A stretch of 42,227 nucleotides of DNA from an uncultured SAR86 cluster bacterium (GTDB lineage Bacteria > Pseudomonadota > Gammaproteobacteria > Magnimaribacterales > D2472). Made by a program: the position numbers and the translations under genes. The notes below the pieces were generated by a model that ran no database searches, was not told the DNA's origin, and saw nothing but the letters and a program-made list of their open reading frames with translations. Location: the NCBI GenBank assembly GCA_902623535.1, contig CACNUA010000008.1, forward strand, positions 1 to 42,227, read 5' to 3'. Within the stretch, counting starts at the first letter, position 1, and every line of letters starts with the position of its first letter. This document shows, piece by piece, positions 8,248-22,290 of the stretch.

Positions 8248-9687
8248 TTGCCGACAATGTGGAGTAATATTGTAAAGCATGAAGCAGCTTCATTGAAAAT
8301 TAATCTGCAAGAACTTGATCGAAAAAACCTTTGTGATCTTGCATTTGTGACCATTGATGGGAAGGATGCAAAAGATTTTGATGATGCTGTTTTCTGCATT
8401 AAACATAACGACGGTTATGATCTGTACGTTGCAATAGCAGATGTCTCGCTTTACGTTAAATCTGGATCAGAAATTGATAAAGAGGCTTTAAACAGAGGCA
8501 CATCAATTTATTTTCCTAATTTTGTTATCCCAATGCTGCCCGAAATCCTCTCCAACAATTTATGCTCATTAAAACCTAATGAGGACCGCCCTTCCCTTGT
8601 TGTAAAAATCACCCTTGATAGCAAATGCCTCATAAAAAAATATAGATTTTTTTCAGCTATTATCCACTCCCATGCAAGATTAATTTACGAGGAGGTTGAA
8701 AATGATAGTTTTCAGCAGCCACTCTCAGATGAGGTGATTGATTCGCTCAGAAATTTAAAGAGCTTGGCTAAAAAAAGAATTGCAATTAAGGATCAAAGAG
8801 GAGCAATACGCATTCATTCCAAAGAACATATAATCAAAATAAACGACGATGGCGTTTCTGAAGCCATCAGTTTTAGAAAAACAATTTTTGCTAATCAAAT
8901 GATTGAGGAATGTATGCTTTTAGCAAACGAATGTGCTGCTGACTTATTAAATAATAAATTTGGACATGCGCCTTTTCGAGTTCATGAGGAGCCTGACCAA
9001 TTAAAACTTGAAACCTTAAAAAAAATCCTAGGTGATCAATCGCAAACTCAAAAATCACAAGATCCAGCCTCACAAATTAATAGCATCTCAAAAAAAATCT
9101 CTGCGAAGGATCAACTAAAACAATCACTGATTCTTCAAACAATGAAACGTGCTGAATACTCAACCGAAAATATTGGTCATTTTGGTCTCCAACTAGATCA
9201 ATATTGTCACTTTACCTCTCCAATCAGAAGATACCCTGATTTGCTAACTCACCGCATGATTAAACAATGCATTAAAAATGATAGTGATTACTTAAGCAAT
9301 ATAAAAAATGATCAAGAGATCTGCGAGCTTTCATCAAAGCTTGAGCATCGAGCAGAAAACGCTTCAAGAAAAGTTAATCAAATCTTAATTTTTGATTACT
9401 TAAAAAGACATGTAGGTGAGTCTTTTGATGGAGTGATTTCTGGTTTAACTGAGTTTGGATTATTTATTACCCTCGAAAAGTTTTTGGTTTCAGGATTACT
9501 GCACGTTGCTGATTTAAAGAGAGATCGTTATCAGTTATCAAAAGATCAGACCTATTTATACGGAATAAAGTCTGGCAGAAGATTTAGATTTGGTGATTCA
9601 ATTAATATCAAGATAGTAGCAGTTTCTCCATTTGAAGGTAAAATGACGCTCCTGCAAAATGAACATAAAAGAAGAAGAAAAACGTGA
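8248..9687 (+). CDS. rnr: Ribonuclease R/II-family exoribonuclease, N-terminally truncated
   Basis: A 3'-5' exoribonuclease of the RNB family. The RNB core shows DGKDAKDFDDAV, with Asp37, Asp43, Asp45 and Asp46 matching the metal-binding aspartates of RNase R/II, and the HFTSPIRRYPDLLTHR motif. A C-terminal S1 domain (about 393-470) ends in a short basic tail, KRRRKT. Full-length RNase R is about 800 residues; here the HTH/cold-shock N-terminal region is absent. Family-like sequence continues upstream of the TTG at 8248 (AIEHAVQENVLP) back to about 8185, with no ATG or GTG before the stop at 8167. The true start may be this TTG or a rare ATT/ATC codon. It overlaps rlmB by 29 bases, the usual rnr-rlmB pairing. 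Confidence 0.85.
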   Translation: MPTMWSNIVKHEAASLKINLQELDRKNLCDLAFVTIDGKDAKDFDDAVFCIKHNDGYDLYVAIADVSLYVKSGSEIDKEALNRGTSIYFPNFVIPMLPEILSNNLCSLKPNEDRPSLVVKITLDSKCLIKKYRFFSAIIHSHARLIYEEVENDSFQQPLSDEVIDSLRNLKSLAKKRIAIKDQRGAIRIHSKEHIIKINDDGVSEAISFRKTIFANQMIEECMLLANECAADLLNNKFGHAPFRVHEEPDQLKLETLKKILGDQSQTQKSQDPASQINSISKKISAKDQLKQSLILQTMKRAEYSTENIGHFGLQLDQYCHFTSPIRRYPDLLTHRMIKQCIKNDSDYLSNIKNDQEICELSSKLEHRAENASRKVNQILIFDYLKRHVGESFDGVISGLTEFGLFITLEKFLVSGLLHVADLKRDRYQLSKDQTYLYGIKSGRRFRFGDSINIKIVAVSPFEGKMTLLQNEHKRRRKT

Positions 9688-10384
9688 GGGCTTTCATGTT
9701 GTGGATGCGCTTTTAAAGCATTCACCTGAAATCATTAAAAAAATTTTTATCCCTGATAGTCGCAATGATGAGAGATTATCAAGCCTTGTTTCTGATGCAG
9801 AAAGTTTAAGTATCGATGTTGAGGTTAGTAAAAAAATTAAGCAGCACCCAATAGCAAAAATTACTACTCAACCTACCTTAGGAAATAAAAACTTAAAAGA
9901 ATTTATCGAGTCATCAGCAACCGAGAATCCTACGCTATTTATCGTTGACAACATTATTGATCCAAGGAATCTAGGAGCATGCATCCGCTCAGCAGTTGCA
10001 GCTAATGTCGATGCAATAATTATTAACAAACATCAATGCTCTCCCATTACTTCAACTGTTAGGAAAGTTTCATGCGGTGGAACAGAAGTTGGAAATATTT
10101 TTATGGTCTCAAACATGTTAAATGTAATTAAATTTCTGAAAGATCAAGGCATTGAAATTATTGGGACCAGTGAACACAGTGAAGACATCTATACTTCAAT
10201 GGATTTCAATACTCCTTTAGCCCTTATTGTAGGATCCGAAGAAACCGGTATTCGACAAAAGACGCTCGATGCTTGCAATCATGTTGTAAACCTCAGTGAC
10301 AATGAATTAATAAATAGTTTGAATGTATCTGTAGCTTCAGGGGTGGTATTATTTGAAATCAAAAAACATAAGAGTAGCTTATAA
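9659..10384 (+). CDS. rlmB: 23S rRNA (guanosine-2'-O)-methyltransferase RlmB
   Basis: A SpoU-family (SPOUT) enzyme that 2'-O-methylates G2251 of 23S rRNA in E. coli. The 241-residue product has the N-terminal substrate-binding domain starting [10 protein letters not shown], then the three SpoU motifs: [12 protein letters not shown] at about 101-112 (Asn104), [11 protein letters not shown] near 190-201 and [15 protein letters not shown] near 222-236. Its start lies inside the end of rnr, and it is followed after five bases by lpxC. The rnr-rlmB pairing is conserved in gammaproteobacteria. Confidence 0.93.
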   Translation: MNIKEEEKREGFHVVDALLKHSPEIIKKIFIPDSRNDERLSSLVSDAESLSIDVEVSKKIKQHPIAKITTQPTLGNKNLKEFIESSATENPTLFIVDNIIDPRNLGACIRSAVAANVDAIIINKHQCSPITSTVRKVSCGGTEVGNIFMVSNMLNVIKFLKDQGIEIIGTSEHSEDIYTSMDFNTPLALIVGSEETGIRQKTLDACNHVVNLSDNELINSLNVSVASGVVLFEIKKHKSSL

Positions 10385-10389
10385 ATCTC

Positions 10390-11304
10390 ATGCTTCAACA
10401 AAGAACCATTACTAATCCCATTAAAGCCATGGGCGTTGGACTGCACAGCGGCAAGAAAGTTATTTTAGAATTACTCCCTGCACCTGCTGACTCAGGCATT
10501 AACTTCATCAGATCAGACCTTGAACCAAACGTTGAAATTCCAGCCATATTTGAGCATGTGGGCGATACAACACTATCAACCACCCTATATAAAGAAGGAT
10601 CAAGAATAGCTACCATTGAACACCTACTGTCCGCTATAGCTGGATTAGGTGTAGATAACTGTATTATCAAAGTTAATGGTCCTGAAATTCCTATCATGGA
10701 TGGCAGTGCAGGGCCTTTTGTTTTTTTAATACAATCAGCTGGAATCACTCAACAAGATAAGATTAAAAAATTCATCAAAGTAAAGAAAGAGGTTAGGGTT
10801 GAGCGTGGAGATTCGTTTGCAGCCATTAAGCCTTTTGATGGTTTTAAAGTAAGTTTTACGATTGAATTTGATGACCCAACCATCAATAAATATGCATCAA
10901 CATCCTCAATAGACTTTTCCTCAACATCCTTCGTCAAAGAGGTTTGCAGAGCAAGAACCTTTGGGTCAACAAAAGATTTGGATTACCTACAATCTCAAGA
11001 TTTAGCTCTGGGAGCCAGTGTGGCTAATGCGATTGCGGTTGGAGAAGACGGGATTGTAAATGAAGAAGGGCTTCGTTTTGATGATGAGTTTGTAAAACAC
11101 AAAATGTTGGATGCTATTGGTGATCTATATTTGTTGGGACATAACCTTATTGGTCAGTTTACTGGATACAAGTCAGGACATTCTTTAAATAATGAGTTGT
11201 TAAGAAAAATTCTTGATTCTGAGGATGCCTGGGAAATAGTTACTTTTGAGGATATTGCTACTGCCCCGATATCCTATTCAAAGCCCCCATTCGAAAATAC
11301 ATAG
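10390..11304 (+). CDS. lpxC: UDP-3-O-acyl-N-acetylglucosamine deacetylase LpxC
   Basis: LpxC catalyses the committed, zinc-dependent step of lipid A synthesis in the cytoplasm. The 304-residue product matches the family length. Zinc ligands are in register with E. coli: His78 (TIEHLLSA), His237 and Asp241 ([10 protein letters not shown]), with the catalytic His264 (GHSLNNELL). The MDGSAGPF block near 103-110 is intact. The gene lies five bases after rlmB and eight before secA; secM, which separates lpxC and secA in enterobacteria, is absent. Confidence 0.98.
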   Translation: MLQQRTITNPIKAMGVGLHSGKKVILELLPAPADSGINFIRSDLEPNVEIPAIFEHVGDTTLSTTLYKEGSRIATIEHLLSAIAGLGVDNCIIKVNGPEIPIMDGSAGPFVFLIQSAGITQQDKIKKFIKVKKEVRVERGDSFAAIKPFDGFKVSFTIEFDDPTINKYASTSSIDFSSTSFVKEVCRARTFGSTKDLDYLQSQDLALGASVANAIAVGEDGIVNEEGLRFDDEFVKHKMLDAIGDLYLLGHNLIGQFTGYKSGHSLNNELLRKILDSEDAWEIVTFEDIATAPISYSKPPFENT

Positions 11305-11312
11305 TCCCTGCC

Positions 11313-14000
11313 ATGAGCATCTTTCAGAGAATATTTAGTTCTAGCAACCAAAGGTATCTCAATAAAATAAATAAAATTGTTCAACTAGCAAACGAACTTG
11401 AGGCTACCTACAAAGAACTTAATGATGATGAATTTTTATCGCTTAAATCTTTAATCATCAAAAATTACTCTGAAAATAATGACTTGTTAACAGCCCATGC
11501 TTTTGCTGCAGTAAGAGAGGCTGGAGTAAGGACCATTGGTCTAAGACATTTTGACTCCCAGTTTCTTGGAGGCATTGCTCTTGCTCAAGGGAAAATCAGT
11601 GAAATGAAAACAGGTGAAGGAAAAACCTTAGTAGGTACCCTGCCTGCTTACTTAAACTACCTCAATAATAATAAGGTCATCCTTGTTACCGTGAATGATT
11701 ATCTTGCGCAAAGAGATTCGGAGTGGATGAAGCCCGTATACAAATTCTTAGGCATGACTGTTGGTGTTATTTATTCCAATCAGGAAATTCAAGAAAAAAA
11801 ACAAGCCTATGAAAGTGATGTAATTTATGCAACCAATAATGAACTCGGCTTTGACTACCTTCGAGATAATATGGCTTTACGAGAAGAAGACAAAGTTCAA
11901 TGCTCACTTGATTTTGCAATTGTTGATGAGGTTGATTCTATTCTTATCGATGAAGCCAGAACCCCTCTTATCATTTCAGGCCCATCCAGTGAGAGTCCAG
12001 AGTATTATGAAAAAATAAAAAAGATTATTCCTACCCTTAAACGTCAGTCCAGAGAAGAAACTGAAGAAGAGCCTCTTGATGAAAATGAAAAAGGCGATTA
12101 TCTAATTGATGAAAAAATGCGCTCTGTTGATCTTACAGATGATGGATATATCAAAGTTGAGAAGTACCTCGAACAAATTGGAATGCTCAATAGAGATGAA
12201 AATCTTTACTCAGCTGCCAATCTCAAAATTATGAGGTATGTTCAGGCAACCCTAAAAGCTAATTATTTATTTAATAAAAATGTTCATTATTTGGTTAGGA
12301 ACAATGAAGTGCTGCTCATTGATGAGCACACTGGGAGAACAATGCCTGGGAGAAGAATTAGCGAAGGTGTCCACCAAGCTCTTGAGGCCAAAGAAAGCGT
12401 CACGGTTCAACGAGAATCACAAACATTAGCCTCTACAACTTTTCAGAATTTTTTTAGGCTCTTTAAAACATTGTCTGGAATGACTGGGACCGCAGATACT
12501 GAGGCTAGAGAGTTTAGTGAAATATATGGGCTGGATGTTGTCATCATTCCAACAAATAAAGATATGATTCGTCAGGATTGTGATGATTTAGTTTTTTTAA
12601 CTAAAGAGGCAAAATACAAAGCCTTAATTGGAGAAATTGAGACTATTCGCTCAAAAAAAGCACCTGTTCTTGTGGGTACTGCATCAGTCGAATCTTCAGA
12701 GATAGTATCCTCGCTCCTAACAAAAAAAGGGATTCAACACCAGGTTCTCAATGCCAAACAACATGCTAAAGAAGCAGAAATCATTGCAAATGCAGGAGCG
12801 CCTGGTGCAGTCACAATTGCTACAAACATGGCTGGGCGAGGTACTGATATTGTCTTAGGTGGTAAAACTGAAGGTGAAAAAGATTCCAATTGGGTATCAC
12901 AAAATCAAACCGTGCTAGAAGCAGGAGGCTTACATATTTTAGGAACTGAGAGACATGAATCAAGAAGGATTGATAACCAGTTAAGAGGTAGAGCTGGAAG
13001 ACAAGGCGATCCTGGTTACTCAAAGTTTTTCCTTTCGTTAGAAGATGACTTGTTAAGGCTCTTCATATCTGATGGTCGTAGAGGTTTATTTGAGAGAATA
13101 GGCATGGGTGATGATCATATTGAACATAAAATGCTATCAAGAGGTATTGAAAATGCACAAAAAAGAATTGAAAACCGTAACTTTGATCTCAGAAAAAACC
13201 TGCTTGAATATGATGATGTCGCAAATGATCAAAGGCAAGCTGTATACCAGCTAAGAGATCAACTTCTTTTTGAAGATGAAATATCCAATAGCATAAAAGA
13301 ATTAATCGAAGATGAATTTACTGCTATATCATACGATGCCGTACCTCCTGAATCTGTAGAAACTCAATGGAAATTAGAGGAGCTTGAAGAAGAACTTAGA
13401 TCAAGTTTCAAACTCAACTTAAGTCTTGTAGATAAGGTTAAAAGCGATCGCTCAATATTACCAAAGGATATAGCTTTCTATGTTGCTGATGAGGCATCTA
13501 CATTCTACAAATCAAAATATGCTCATATTGGTGACAACCTTAAAATGCTTGAAAAACAAGTCATGCTTCAGGTTTTAGATAATCACTGGAAAGATCATCT
13601 TGCAGAAATGGATCATTTACGACAAAACATTGGGTTGAGAGCTTACGCACAAAAAAATCCAAAAAATGAATACAAACGAGAAGCATATGAAATGTTTGAA
13701 GATATGCTTGAAACAATAAATACAGAAACGGTTAAAGTACTCTTTAGTCTTGAACTAGTTTCTGAAGAAGAAATTAACGAATTAAAAGAAAGAGCTTTAG
13801 AAGAACAAAAGAAGCAACAATCTTTAAGCTCGGAAAATCAACCAACCCTTCAACATCCAATAATAGATCAAAACATTTCTTCACAATCACAAGAGCCTAA
13901 AGCACCCCAAACCATCCAAAGAAATGCACCAAAGCTTGGTAGAAATGATCCATGTCATTGTGGTTCTGGAAAGAAATTTAAGCATTGTTGTGGAAAGTGA
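11313..14000 (+). CDS. secA: Preprotein translocase ATPase SecA
   Basis: SecA drives post-translational export through SecYEG. The 895-residue product is full length: Walker A GEGKT at 101-105, the DEVDSILIDEARTPL block near 207, the AGRGTDIVLGG and LRGRAGRQGDPG motor motifs, and the C-terminal zinc-binding tail CHCGSGKKFKHCC that contacts SecB. The linker before the tail is Gln/Ser-rich. The gene follows lpxC closely and its stop overlaps the likely GTG start of the ThiE-like gene. There is no SecM-type arrest peptide upstream, so secA regulation must differ from E. coli. Confidence 0.99.
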   Translation: MSIFQRIFSSSNQRYLNKINKIVQLANELEATYKELNDDEFLSLKSLIIKNYSENNDLLTAHAFAAVREAGVRTIGLRHFDSQFLGGIALAQGKISEMKTGEGKTLVGTLPAYLNYLNNNKVILVTVNDYLAQRDSEWMKPVYKFLGMTVGVIYSNQEIQEKKQAYESDVIYATNNELGFDYLRDNMALREEDKVQCSLDFAIVDEVDSILIDEARTPLIISGPSSESPEYYEKIKKIIPTLKRQSREETEEEPLDENEKGDYLIDEKMRSVDLTDDGYIKVEKYLEQIGMLNRDENLYSAANLKIMRYVQATLKANYLFNKNVHYLVRNNEVLLIDEHTGRTMPGRRISEGVHQALEAKESVTVQRESQTLASTTFQNFFRLFKTLSGMTGTADTEAREFSEIYGLDVVIIPTNKDMIRQDCDDLVFLTKEAKYKALIGEIETIRSKKAPVLVGTASVESSEIVSSLLTKKGIQHQVLNAKQHAKEAEIIANAGAPGAVTIATNMAGRGTDIVLGGKTEGEKDSNWVSQNQTVLEAGGLHILGTERHESRRIDNQLRGRAGRQGDPGYSKFFLSLEDDLLRLFISDGRRGLFERIGMGDDHIEHKMLSRGIENAQKRIENRNFDLRKNLLEYDDVANDQRQAVYQLRDQLLFEDEISNSIKELIEDEFTAISYDAVPPESVETQWKLEELEEELRSSFKLNLSLVDKVKSDRSILPKDIAFYVADEASTFYKSKYAHIGDNLKMLEKQVMLQVLDNHWKDHLAEMDHLRQNIGLRAYAQKNPKNEYKREAYEMFEDMLETINTETVKVLFSLELVSEEEINELKERALEEQKKQQSLSSENQPTLQHPIIDQNISSQSQEPKAPQTIQRNAPKLGRNDPCHCGSGKKFKHCCGK

Positions 14001-14545
14001 GACTTATTGCGATCACTCCAAATAAGTTGGACAATCTTGATCCCCAAAATTATATCAAGTCATTTTCAACAAGAAACAATCCAGATCTGATTATAGTTAG
14101 AGACACTAATGCTTCCTTTGCAACAAAACATGAGTTCGCAAAGCGGCTTAGAAAATTTTCTAGGGCATCAATTTCCATTAATGCGAAAGCAAATGATTTC
14201 GCTATTCAAAAAGATATTTCCTTTGGTCTACATATAAATGCTAATGAATTAAAAAGAGTTGGAAATGAGAGCTTAGAAAAATTAAAACCCCTATCTGTCA
14301 TTTCTGCTTCTTGCCATAATATTGAAGAAATCAATAAAGCAAATGTCATGGGCCTTGATTTTGTTTTGGTGAGTCCAGTCTTAATTGATAAATTCAATCC
14401 AAAACTGGGCTGGAAAAACTTTTCAAAATTAGCAGCTCGATGCTCCTCTAAAGTCTTTGCTCTGGGAGGTATGAATTTTCTTGACTTAGAAATTGCACAA
14501 AAACATGGTGCTCAGGGAATTGCTGGTATTTCAATGTTTACTTAG
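13997..14545 (+). CDS. ThiE/TenI-like TIM-barrel protein, orphan domain of a MutT fusion
   Basis: The 182-residue product resembles the thiamine-phosphate-synthase-like C-terminal domain found fused to the MutT Nudix domain in many gammaproteobacteria: GLHI at 77-80, SASCH at 103-107, LVSPV at 124-128, PKLGW at 135-139, FALGGM at 154-159 and GIAGISMF near 174-181. The Nudix half (GGK...EExxEE box) is missing here and there is no space for it after secA. The GTG at 13997 overlaps the secA stop (GTGA), while a TTG at 13985 would add four residues. In pseudomonads the fusion gene lies between secA/argJ and yacG-coaE, matching this location. It may be a relic, or act alone; true ThiE activity is doubtful. 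Confidence 0.75.
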   Translation: MRLIAITPNKLDNLDPQNYIKSFSTRNNPDLIIVRDTNASFATKHEFAKRLRKFSRASISINAKANDFAIQKDISFGLHINANELKRVGNESLEKLKPLSVISASCHNIEEINKANVMGLDFVLVSPVLIDKFNPKLGWKNFSKLAARCSSKVFALGGMNFLDLEIAQKHGAQGIAGISMFT

Positions 14546-14715
14546 TCTTCTGAAAAGTCTTCGGAGTGTATTGGTCTTTGAATGGCTTTTTCCTCATTAG
14601 CCCATTCACCGAGGTCTATAAGCCTGCATCTTTCGGAGCAAAATGGACGAAATATATTTTTCTTACTGATATCTGCTTTTCCCTTACATTGTGGGCATGG
14701 TAATTGATTACTCAT
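14542..14715 (-). CDS. yacG: DNA gyrase inhibitor / zinc-binding protein YacG
   Basis: A 57-residue protein with the YacG four-cysteine zinc site: CPQC at 7-10 and CSERC at 26-30, followed by [12 protein letters not shown] and an acidic tail. In E. coli YacG binds GyrB and inhibits gyrase. Its ATG overlaps the end of coaE by eight bases, matching the conserved coaE-yacG linkage. It is convergent with the ThiE-like gene, and their stop codons overlap. Confidence 0.93.
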   Translation of the reverse strand: MSNQLPCPQCKGKADISKKNIFRPFCSERCRLIDLGEWANEEKAIQRPIHSEDFSED

Positions 14716-15301
14716 TACATAACTCTAAGTAAAAGTTATGAATGGTTGAAACCTTTCCTTCTAAATCTTCCAAGCTATCGTTATTTGTAATTACGTCATT
14801 AGCAATACTCAGCCTTTCATTTCTGCTGCATTGCGAGAGCATAATTTTTTTTATCTCAGTCTCAGGAGCATTATCTCTTGATGCTGCTCTATGCAAGGAA
14901 ATTTCCGGCTTGCAATCAATCACTAGAATTCTTTGATAGTTAGAAGCTGAATCAGTTTCAAAGATTAATGGGACTTCAATTATCGTATAGATTGACTCAG
15001 ATTTTTGGATTTCTTTGCTAATCACTCTTCTAACAGCTGGATGAACAATTTTTTCTAAGTTACTTTTGAGGTCATAATCGTTGAATACTAAGTTTCTGAT
15101 TCTTTCTCTGCTAAGAGTTCCATCACTTTGAACTACCTCTTTGCCTAGCAAGTCGATGGCATCAGATTTTGCTGTTGGATCTTTATCAAAAACTTCCCTT
15201 GATGCTTGATCAGCATCAATTACAGTAATCCCATGCTGTCTAAAAATATTTCCTGCAGCTGATTTCCCTGATCCAATGCCGCCTGTTAAACCAATTATCA
15301 A
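14708..15301 (-). CDS. coaE: Dephospho-CoA kinase
   Basis: CoaE catalyses the last step of CoA synthesis, phosphorylating the ribose 3'-OH of dephospho-CoA. The 197-residue product has the P-loop GGIGSGKS at 7-14, the DADQASREV motif near 30-38, the HPAVR segment and the IEVPLIFE motif. Length is normal. It follows the SnoaL-like gene after nine bases and overlaps yacG, giving a three-gene unit downstream of the rRNA operon. Confidence 0.96.
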   Translation of the reverse strand: MIIGLTGGIGSGKSAAGNIFRQHGITVIDADQASREVFDKDPTAKSDAIDLLGKEVVQSDGTLSRERIRNLVFNDYDLKSNLEKIVHPAVRRVISKEIQKSESIYTIIEVPLIFETDSASNYQRILVIDCKPEISLHRAASRDNAPETEIKKIMLSQCSRNERLSIANDVITNNDSLEDLEGKVSTIHNFYLELCNE

Positions 15302-15310
15302 TTTTGATCC

Positions 15311-15742
15311 TTATTGAGTATTGATGGGGGCATTTAACGACCATGAACTTTCTTCAATTCTTTCAGATATTTTCCAACCATCCTTGGTACGCTGATATTT
15401 ATCGTTATACCAAATCCCCAAAAAGAATACTTTTCCCCTCTTATCTTCCATTGGGTTGAAGCACATGACCTTACCAATAGCTGAATTATTGCTTTCATCA
15501 AAATCAATAGAAATATTTGAGATCATATGTTGATAATTAGGAAAATTTTTAAGTGCTGACTCTAAATAAGAAATTATTTCTTCTAAAGTACCGCTGATTC
15601 CACCAGCTTTAGTGTAATCAATGAAGCAATCGGGTGTAAAAAAATCTCTAAACCTATGAAATTGCTTTTGGTCAACCGCAGAAGCGTAGTTTGTAACAAG
15701 CTTCTCAATTTCCATACGATCTGAGATTTCTTGAAGTTCCAT
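15311..15742 (-). CDS. SnoaL-like / NTF2-superfamily protein
   Basis: The 143-residue product from the ATG at 15742 fits the SnoaL-like cone fold: an N-terminal helix pair (MEIEKLVTNYASAVD), FFTPDCFIDY, an internal LEEIISYLESAL helix, the QHMISNISIDF strand and a final WKISERIEE strand. Members are dehydratases, isomerases or non-enzymatic ligand binders; no function can be assigned. The frame remains open upstream into 5S rRNA, but that extension is antisense-like noise and crosses the rRNA terminator. It starts 16 bases after that terminator with no evident ribosome binding site, and precedes coaE. Confidence 0.8.
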   Translation of the reverse strand: MELQEISDRMEIEKLVTNYASAVDQKQFHRFRDFFTPDCFIDYTKAGGISGTLEEIISYLESALKNFPNYQHMISNISIDFDESNNSAIGKVMCFNPMEDKRGKVFFLGIWYNDKYQRTKDGWKISERIEESSWSLNAPINTQ

Positions 15743-15757
15743 TAAGCTAATTTTATA

Positions 15758-15794
15758 ACAAAAAAAAAGAGCTTTCAGATCCCTGAAAGCTCTT
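15758..15794 (-). terminator. Intrinsic terminator of the rRNA operon
   Basis: A 12-bp perfect stem (AAGAGCTTTCAG with CTGAAAGCTCTT, four-base loop) followed on the minus strand by a run of at least eight Ts. It ends 12 bases past the 5S gene. Confidence 0.92.
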
Positions 15795-15806
15795 CCTAAA
15801 TAAAAA

Positions 15807-15924
15807 GCCTGACGATTTCCTACTCTCACACAGGGAAGCCCTGCACTACCATTGGCGTTAGCTCGTTTCACTTCTGAGTTCGAGATGGGATCAGGTGGTA
15901 CCAAACTGCTATTGTCATCAGGCA
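15807..15924 (-). rRNA. rrf: 5S ribosomal RNA
   Basis: The minus strand begins TGCCTGATGACAATAGCAG and contains the conserved CGAACTCAGAAGTGAAAC segment; the 3' end (CGTCAGGC) pairs with the 5' end. About 118 nt. Ends are estimated by comparison with E. coli. Confidence 0.96.
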
Positions 15925-15986
15925 AACTGGTATGTAATTTTTAGAGCACTACAAAACTTGATAGAAGCAACCTTTCTTAAGGTTAC
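15925..15986 (-). other. 23S-5S spacer with pre-23S processing-stem half
   Basis: No gene. 15928-15950 is complementary in the transcript to two blocks of the 16S-23S spacer (18963-18977 and 18934-18941). The bases next to 23S (GTAACCTTAAGAAAGGTT) can pair with AACCTTTTTTAAGGTTAT upstream of 23S. Together they form the stem that would be cut by RNase III. Confidence 0.7.
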
Positions 15987-18871
<2,885 letters not shown>

Positions 18872-19042
18872 ATATAACCTTAAAAAAGGTTATGTTTTGA
18901 GAATAACTTAATTAAATTACTTCATTGTTATGCAGTGATCTAAAACGTAAATTTTACGTTTTGGAAATTACATACCATTAATTTAAAAGATCTATTCAAC
19001 ACTTTTAGTTACTCGTGTGGGCGGTCAAAAACGCAATAAATA
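18872..19042 (-). other. 16S-23S internal transcribed spacer without tRNA genes
   Basis: About 171 bases containing no tRNA-Ile, Ala or Glu, unlike most gammaproteobacterial operons. It holds the 3' half of the 16S processing stem (18998-19023), the 5' halves of the 23S stem (18963-18977, 18934-18941 and the AACCTT repeat near 18880-18895), and a small hairpin AAAACGTAAA/TTTACGTTTT at 18942-18962. Confidence 0.85.
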
Positions 19043-20595
<1,553 letters not shown>

Positions 20596-20654
20596 TGATC
20601 ATTGTGTTGCTATTTCAAGCAACAAATTTTTTTTATAATTTCTCGTATTTTGAA

Positions 20655-20680
20655 CACCCACACGAGTAACCAAAAATGTT
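20655..20680 (-). other. 5' half of the pre-16S processing stem
   Basis: These 26 bases are complementary over their whole length, with three G-U wobbles, to 18998-19023 just past the 16S 3' end. The pair would bring both ends of 16S together for RNase III cleavage. Confidence 0.8.
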
Positions 20681-20688
20681 AAATATCA
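20677..20688 (-). promoter_or_regulatory. boxA-like rRNA antitermination site
   Basis: The minus strand reads TGATATTTAACA, matching the boxA consensus TGCTCTTTAACA at 9 of 12 positions. It lies about 80 bases before 16S and partly overlaps the processing stem. NusB/S10 would bind it in the transcript. Confidence 0.55.
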
Positions 20689-20712
20689 AGCCGCCTCACG
20701 GACGGAAAGTGA

Positions 20713-20718
20713 ATTCTA
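20713..20718 (-). promoter_or_regulatory. Probable -10 element of the rRNA promoter
   Basis: TAGAAT on the minus strand, about 30 bases upstream of the boxA-like site. A very A/T-rich tract (20730-20762) upstream could act as an UP element. No good -35 is visible at 16-18 bases, so the assignment is tentative. Confidence 0.4.
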
Positions 20719-20749
20719 CACCTGTTAAATATAATAAGATACCGTTTTT

Positions 20750-22286
<1,537 letters not shown>

Positions 22287-22290
<4 letters not shown>

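Noticed and set aside
15743-15925. N-terminal extension of the SnoaL-like protein
   Set aside because: The extra 61 codons read through the rRNA terminator and the 5S gene; the family fold begins at the ATG at 15742.
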